DNA of 9,907 bases from contig JAFUXY010000121.1 of the NCBI GenBank assembly GCA_017477005.1, positions 1-9,907 of the forward strand, read 5' to 3'. Within the stretch, counting starts at the first letter, position 1. Each line of letters opens with the position of its first letter. Source of the stretch: Lachnospiraceae bacterium (lineage in GTDB: Bacteria > Bacillota > Clostridia > Lachnospirales > Lachnospiraceae). Shown here in pieces: positions 5,794-9,907 of the stretch. The position numbers and the translations under genes were made by a program. The notes beneath the pieces were generated by a model, which was given only the letters and a program-made list of their open reading frames with translations, made no database searches and was not told the DNA's origin.

Positions 5794-5820
5794 GTGCCAA
5801 ATCCCAGCATAAATTGGCAC
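5794..5820. other. Hairpin between the kinase gene and ahcY
   Basis: GTGCCAA (5794-5800) and TTGGCAC (5814-5820) form a perfect 7-bp stem with a 13-nt loop. It begins five bases after the kinase stop codon on the minus strand. In that direction it is followed by an A-rich rather than T-rich sequence, so it is not a standard terminator. It may stabilise or separate the two transcripts, or be a regulator site in front of ahcY. No good sigma-70 promoter is visible after it. Confidence 0.5.
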
Positions 5821-5824
5821 TTCC

Positions 5825-8800
5825 TCAAGCCAACTCCTTCAACAACGCATCCCGCTCGAGCTTGGTAATCCGATCCGAAACAAGTTCCATCTTTTTCTTG
5901 ACCCGATCGTTGACCCGATAGCCAGAAAGCATTCTGAGAATATCCGCTGCCCCGTCGAAGTCAAACGCCTCAACTAGCTCGCGGATCCCGCCAAAGGCGG
6001 ATTTCAACTGATCCTCCGGAAGCTCGGGAAGCGCCGGGGTTCCGTCTCCGGATAAAGCAGACGTTTTCTCTTCTGCCGGTGAAACTGCCGCTGCCTCGTC
6101 TGCCGCAGACTCCTTCCCCGCGCCGCCATCAAGCGCACGAGCCAACTGCCCGGCCAATTTTTTGTAATCCGCCAGCAAGGCAGGCGTATCCGAATGGATC
6201 TCTTTTGTATTGTTTTCATCGGCACAGGCCTCCAGACGCTTGGCTCGCTCAGACAGCCCGGCCGCCCCGATGATACGCAGAGAACTCTTCAACGCATGAA
6301 CGGTAATACCATAATCCTTGATATTTCCATTTTGCAGATAGTCTTCCACCTTCTTGGGAATATCCTTTGCGGCAGTCACAAAGTCCGAAATCGTAGAACG
6401 GAGAATTTCTTCGTTCATACAGTTCTCAAGCCCCTCCTTGACAGAGAGCCCCTGAATCTGTGACAATGCCGAAAGGAAGGGGCTGTCCGCATAATCGTTC
6501 GTCGAAGAAGCGTCCCGTTCCTTGATTTCCTCTTCGGTCGGAATATGTACCTTTTCGGCAGGCAGCCGCTCCAAAATGGCACGTTCGAGCTTCTTTCCGT
6601 TGATGGGCTTGGTCAGATAATCATCAAAGCCCTCCTCCAAAAACATCTCCCGGGCGCCAGCCATTGCGTTCGCCGTCAGCATGATAACAGGAGTGCCGTG
6701 GTTTTTGTTCTCATAGCTGTGCTTCATACGGCGCAGCGTTTCAATGCCGTCCATCCCGGGCATGCGCTGATCCAAAAAGATAATATCGTATTTGTATTTG
6801 CCAACCAGCGACAGCGCCTCCTTGCCGCTTTCCGCTGTGTCGATCTTCACAAGGGTGCTCTTCAGCAGCCCGCGGATTACTGTCAAATTCATGCGCGTGT
6901 CATCCACGACCAAAATGCGAGCTTTCGGTGCCTGGAAGGATTCATGGTAATTGGCGGCTGTCTCCACGGATTGGCGATACATCTCCGCAAAATCTCCGAT
7001 CGGCGACCAGTCCTTCACCTCCTGCGTCACCTTGAACGAAAACACCGACCCCTCGCCGTAGGTACTCTGGACATCCAACTTCGAATCCATCATGGAAAGC
7101 AGGGACAGCACGATATTCATCCCGAGCCCCGTCCCCTCGATGCTGCGGTTCCGCTTTTCTTCAATTCGCGCGAAAGGCGTGTACAGCTTGGGAATATCCT
7201 CTTCCTTGATGCCGATTCCGGTGTCCTTGACGGAAAAAGACAGCGAGATATGCGATTCATCCTCCTTCTCGGCACTCACCGTCATTTCGACAGAGCCGGT
7301 TTCCGTATATTTGACTGCATTGGTCAAGATGTTCAACGCGCACTGCTTGATACGGGTGTCATCGCCAAACAATATATGCGGCATATTGGAATCAACATGA
7401 ACCGAAAACGCCAGATTCTTCTCATCCGCCCGCACAGCCGTCATATTCACGAGGTCATTGAGCAGAGATGAAAGGTCATAATCCACTTCGATAATTTCCA
7501 TCTTCCCTGAATCAATCCGGGAAGAATCAAGGATGTCGTTGATTAGCGACAGCAGCGTCCGCCCGGAATTTTGGATATCCATAGCGTATTTTCGGATCTC
7601 CGCTTCGGAGGATTCCCGCAGGATCATCTCGTCGAGACCAAGCACTGCATTGATTGGCGTGCGAATCTCATGCGAAACACTCGACAGGAAACGGGACTTG
7701 GCTTCGTTGGCCTCCCTCGCCTTCCGTACTTCCTCTTCAAGATCCCTCGTTGTCGCTTCGAGGAACTTGGTCATACGCAAGACAAGGGGAATCGTCTTGT
7801 GGTGATATGGGCATTCGTCTGTATTACAAACCGGGAGCTCCGGCCGCTCTTTTGGCACATCACCCTCCCGCATCGCAATGGAAATCAATGTGGAATTGAG
7901 CTCGCCTCCGCCCTCGCTATCATACAGTATCTCCGATTCGCCGTGAATGACCATTTTCTCCGGCGCCGCTGGCGAATAAAAATTATGCTCTATCTCAACA
8001 TCCTCTTTTAGAAGAACATTTCGATTGCCGCAGCCAATCAGTTCCAACGCCTGGGGTGCAAAACGTGCTACCTCCATAGCATCTACATAGGTTTCGGCAA
8101 AAATCACGTCCGGATTGCCATAGGTGAATTGAAGTTCATCCCCTTCATAGACCGGCGCTGTGAAATACACTTTATCGGGATCGTTGAAAAACAACCCCGT
8201 ACGTGCGAATAAACGGCTTCCATATTGAACTCCGAACGGAAATTCGCAGACATTTTCTACCGTGAGCTGCGCCGGTGCAAGCCCCAGATACTTACTGTAC
8301 ACCCTTGTGGCAGGCTTTCCATCAATCTCGGAGACAATATTTGGTCCCTCCATCTTGGTAATCGTCATCTTCTTGCCCATCGGCGTCCAGCCCAAATTGT
8401 AGCCGGAGCGGATATGCAGATCCTCGCCACAGAGTACTGCTGCCACAAAACCGTTTTTGACAAGCCGATCTGCGGAAAAGACACAGCCAAGCGCCATAGG
8501 ATCCTCTTTCGGAACGTTTCTGCGCCCCATAGCCCTCTCTCCATAGAAGATGACATCCGGATTCTCCACAGAGGCCATGGTCAAAAAGCTATCCACAGAA
8601 AGCCCCTTTCCCACAGCCATCAGGTGTACCCCACGCACCTGCGGCATCGCATGGAGATATTGGCCAAACAGCCCACCATTCCCCATTTCACAGAGCATGC
8701 CGAGTTCGTACGCCTTGACTGTCACAGTCGAAGACTCAAAAAACAGGACATCCAGCACTGCATTTTCGAAAGCCTCTCGCGTCGGCGGCAGCGTCGTGAA

Positions 8801-9028
8801 AAACTCATAATCTTCTCTGTTGCACGCTGTCATCCCCATAATCTGCGCCTTCGGAAGCTTTGCACGGATTCCAGAGACGGCAAAGCGAATGCTTGATTCA
8901 TTCCAGCTCTCGACAAATACCTGCACCAGCACAGATTTCGCCTTCTGATACTCCTCCGATTCAGCAATTTCCTCCAGATTCCATTTCCACTCTTCCCTTG
9001 TCTCTGAACGATAATTTCTTTGAATCAT
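5825..9028 (-). CDS. FIST-sensor hybrid histidine kinase with receiver and Hpt domains (1067 aa)
   Basis: There is no signal peptide or membrane helix, so this is a cytoplasmic sensor. A FIST N- plus C-terminal sensory region fills about 30-395; FIST domains are thought to bind small metabolites, perhaps amino acids. A Cys/His cluster, CNTDECPYHH (401-410), and a short coiled coil (about 420-446) lead to the kinase. Kinase motifs are SHEIRTP (452-458, phospho-acceptor His453), N-box NILTNAVKYT (566-575), G1 DTGIGI (602-607) and G2 GTGLGM (632-637). The receiver has VVDD (707-710), phospho-acceptor Asp753 in FLDQRMPGMDG, Thr785 and Lys807. The Hpt domain has HALKSS (911-916, His911). An Ala/Glu/Ser-rich linker (about 968-1003) precedes a helical C-terminal module of about 60 residues. 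All phosphotransfer residues are present; no DNA-binding output exists, so another response regulator must receive the phosphate. The start overlaps the larC stop (ATGA) behind AGGAGGG. Confidence 0.93.
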   Translation of the reverse strand: MIQRNYRSETREEWKWNLEEIAESEEYQKAKSVLVQVFVESWNESSIRFAVSGIRAKLPKAQIMGMTACNREDYEFFTTLPPTREAFENAVLDVLFFESSTVTVKAYELGMLCEMGNGGLFGQYLHAMPQVRGVHLMAVGKGLSVDSFLTMASVENPDVIFYGERAMGRRNVPKEDPMALGCVFSADRLVKNGFVAAVLCGEDLHIRSGYNLGWTPMGKKMTITKMEGPNIVSEIDGKPATRVYSKYLGLAPAQLTVENVCEFPFGVQYGSRLFARTGLFFNDPDKVYFTAPVYEGDELQFTYGNPDVIFAETYVDAMEVARFAPQALELIGCGNRNVLLKEDVEIEHNFYSPAAPEKMVIHGESEILYDSEGGGELNSTLISIAMREGDVPKERPELPVCNTDECPYHHKTIPLVLRMTKFLEATTRDLEEEVRKAREANEAKSRFLSSVSHEIRTPINAVLGLDEMILRESSEAEIRKYAMDIQNSGRTLLSLINDILDSSRIDSGKMEIIEVDYDLSSLLNDLVNMTAVRADEKNLAFSVHVDSNMPHILFGDDTRIKQCALNILTNAVKYTETGSVEMTVSAEKEDESHISLSFSVKDTGIGIKEEDIPKLYTPFARIEEKRNRSIEGTGLGMNIVLSLLSMMDSKLDVQSTYGEGSVFSFKVTQEVKDWSPIGDFAEMYRQSVETAANYHESFQAPKARILVVDDTRMNLTVIRGLLKSTLVKIDTAESGKEALSLVGKYKYDIIFLDQRMPGMDGIETLRRMKHSYENKNHGTPVIMLTANAMAGAREMFLEEGFDDYLTKPINGKKLERAILERLPAEKVHIPTEEEIKERDASSTNDYADSPFLSALSQIQGLSVKEGLENCMNEEILRSTISDFVTAAKDIPKKVEDYLQNGNIKDYGITVHALKSSLRIIGAAGLSERAKRLEACADENNTKEIHSDTPALLADYKKLAGQLARALDGGAGKESAADEAAAVSPAEEKTSALSGDGTPALPELPEDQLKSAFGGIRELVEAFDFDGAADILRMLSGYRVNDRVKKKMELVSDRITKLERDALLKELA

Positions 9029-9907
9029 TTTCCCTCCTGAATCAATTTCTCAACAAAACTCCAAGCTTCAAAGAAAGATTTTCCGCTTCGCTCCGCCAAA
9101 GAAACTACTTCCTCGTATTCCGGATAGATGCGGCTTCGCCCGTCCGGCAGCCGAACCCGCTTTGCCGCAAGCGTCCCAAACTCGGTCTGAAATTCCTCAA
9201 AGGAACGTGCAAGCACCGTCCGCCCCATCCGCACCCGACGAATCCCGATCGTCGTGGTCTCCTCAAAGATCCGGTTTTCGATGGATTCTCTTGTTGCGTC
9301 ATCACAAAGCACAACCAGCTCCACTCCCGGCCTGTTTTTCTTCATGTATATAGGCGCATAATGCACCTCTCTCGCACCCGCTATGAACAGGCTGTTCATC
9401 AGGTAGCCAAGCCGCTCCGCAGAGCTATCGTCGATGTCAGTCTCGAGCCGCCAAACGAAATCACTGGTCTCATCGGTCGTCTCTATTTCCATCAGGCGAA
9501 CCATGCTCGCCCTCTCGTATTGCCGTTTTCCAGCCCCAATCCCGGTACGCCTCACGATATAGGTCGACGGTAATGCTTCCTCGCTCCGAAACGCCGCTAC
9601 GGCCGCCGCTCCAGTAGGCGTCACAAACTCTCCCTTCACGTCGATCCGTCTCAATGGAATCGCATGCACCTGCGTGATGTTTTGCACGGCAGGCACCGGG
9701 ATCGGCAAAATTCCATGAGCGCATCGCACCGTCCCCTGCCCTTCGCAGAGATATGGAACGATCAGCGAATCAATTCCCAGATCGTCCATACATACCGCAA
9801 TAGAGACGATGTCCACAATCGAATCCACCGCGCCCACCTCATGGAAATGTACCTCTTCTATGGGCAATGCATGTGCCTTTGATTCGCTCTCCGCCACAAT
9901 GCGGAAG
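9025..9907 (-). CDS. larC: Nickel-pincer cofactor biosynthesis protein LarC, C-terminal three-quarters
   Basis: The gene continues beyond the right edge, so the N-terminal part (probably about 100 residues) is missing; the GTG at 9897 is an internal codon. LarC inserts nickel into the pyridinium-3,5-bisthiocarboxylate mononucleotide precursor, in a CTP-dependent step, to finish the nickel-pincer cofactor of lactate racemase and related enzymes. Diagnostic blocks are VHFHEVGAVDSIVDIV, GTVRCAHGILPIPVPA, TPTGAAA, then the second-half segments ETDIDDSSAERLGYLM, APIYMKKNRPGVELVVLCDD and ETTTIGIRRVRMGR. In Lactobacillus plantarum the two halves are joined by programmed frameshifting; here both halves lie in one uninterrupted frame. 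larB, larE and the enzyme that uses the cofactor are not in the window. The stop overlaps the kinase start by 4 nt, so the two are translationally coupled. Confidence 0.93.
   Translation of the reverse strand, partial: FRIVAESESKAHALPIEEVHFHEVGAVDSIVDIVSIAVCMDDLGIDSLIVPYLCEGQGTVRCAHGILPIPVPAVQNITQVHAIPLRRIDVKGEFVTPTGAAAVAAFRSEEALPSTYIVRRTGIGAGKRQYERASMVRLMEIETTDETSDFVWRLETDIDDSSAERLGYLMNSLFIAGAREVHYAPIYMKKNRPGVELVVLCDDATRESIENRIFEETTTIGIRRVRMGRTVLARSFEEFQTEFGTLAAKRVRLPDGRSRIYPEYEEVVSLAERSGKSFFEAWSFVEKLIQEGK

Noticed and set aside
5204..5812. Plus-strand frame of about 200 codons opposite ahcY
   Set aside because: Shadow of the well-supported ahcY gene, with an implausible His/Arg-rich product.
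5744..5824. SAH or SAM riboswitch before ahcY
   Set aside because: Only a simple 7-bp hairpin with a plain loop is present; the gap is too short and AT-rich, and lacks the conserved core of either riboswitch class that I can recognise.
6545..7471. Long plus-strand frame (308 codons) opposite the hybrid kinase
   Set aside because: Antisense of the kinase and receiver coding sequence; the open frame follows from codon usage of the real gene, and the product resembles no known protein.
1..9907. CRISPR array, tRNA or rRNA genes
   Set aside because: I saw no regularly spaced direct repeats and no tRNA cloverleaf or rRNA signature on either strand by inspection; a covariance-model scan would be needed for certainty.

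Overview
The window looks like a chromosomal segment of a low- to mid-GC Firmicute, most likely a member of the Clostridia and plausibly Lachnospiraceae. The reasons are strong GGAGG-type ribosome binding sites, tight gene packing, the short (archaeal/Thermotoga-type) adenosylhomocysteinase, a FIST-domain hybrid kinase, and the Rpn-family nuclease N-terminus. The genus cannot be settled from the sequence alone.

Layout. (1) Positions 1-161, minus strand: the N-terminus of an Rpn-family recombination-promoting nuclease/transposase, cut by the window edge. Its Shine-Dalgarno lies in a small GC-rich hairpin and a candidate promoter sits about 170 bp upstream. (2) Positions 162-786: an AT-rich, gene-free region with several inverted repeats, notably a palindromic element of about 90 bp. 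(3) Positions 787-2210, plus strand: four tightly packed genes encoding two very small membrane proteins (33 and 48 residues), a 166-residue membrane-anchored exported protein, and a 215-residue membrane-anchored protein. The first three share an N-terminal motif. I do not recognise the operon as a named system; it is the best candidate here for something undescribed. (4) Positions 2242-3169, plus strand: a PPP-type metallophosphatase behind a clear sigma-70-like promoter. (5) Positions 3216-9907, minus strand: a run of four genes in transcription order: larC (nickel-pincer cofactor synthesis, 5' end outside the window), a 1067-residue FIST-sensor hybrid histidine kinase, ahcY (S-adenosylhomocysteine hydrolase), and a CNNM/CorC-type membrane protein with CBS domains. 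larC and the kinase overlap by 4 nt (ATGA), and ahcY and the corC-like gene are 14 nt apart. The kinase-ahcY gap is 81 nt and contains a hairpin.

How the genes may work together. The minus-strand run combines cofactor synthesis (LarC), a cytoplasmic phosphorelay sensor with no DNA-binding output, the methyl-cycle enzyme AhcY, and a probable cation transporter. Only linkage and probable co-transcription are visible; a functional connection is inference. The plus-strand 787-2210 operon appears to make small envelope proteins that face outward from the cytoplasmic membrane. No motor ATPase, prepilin peptidase or sortase is in the window to show which machine, if any, they belong to.
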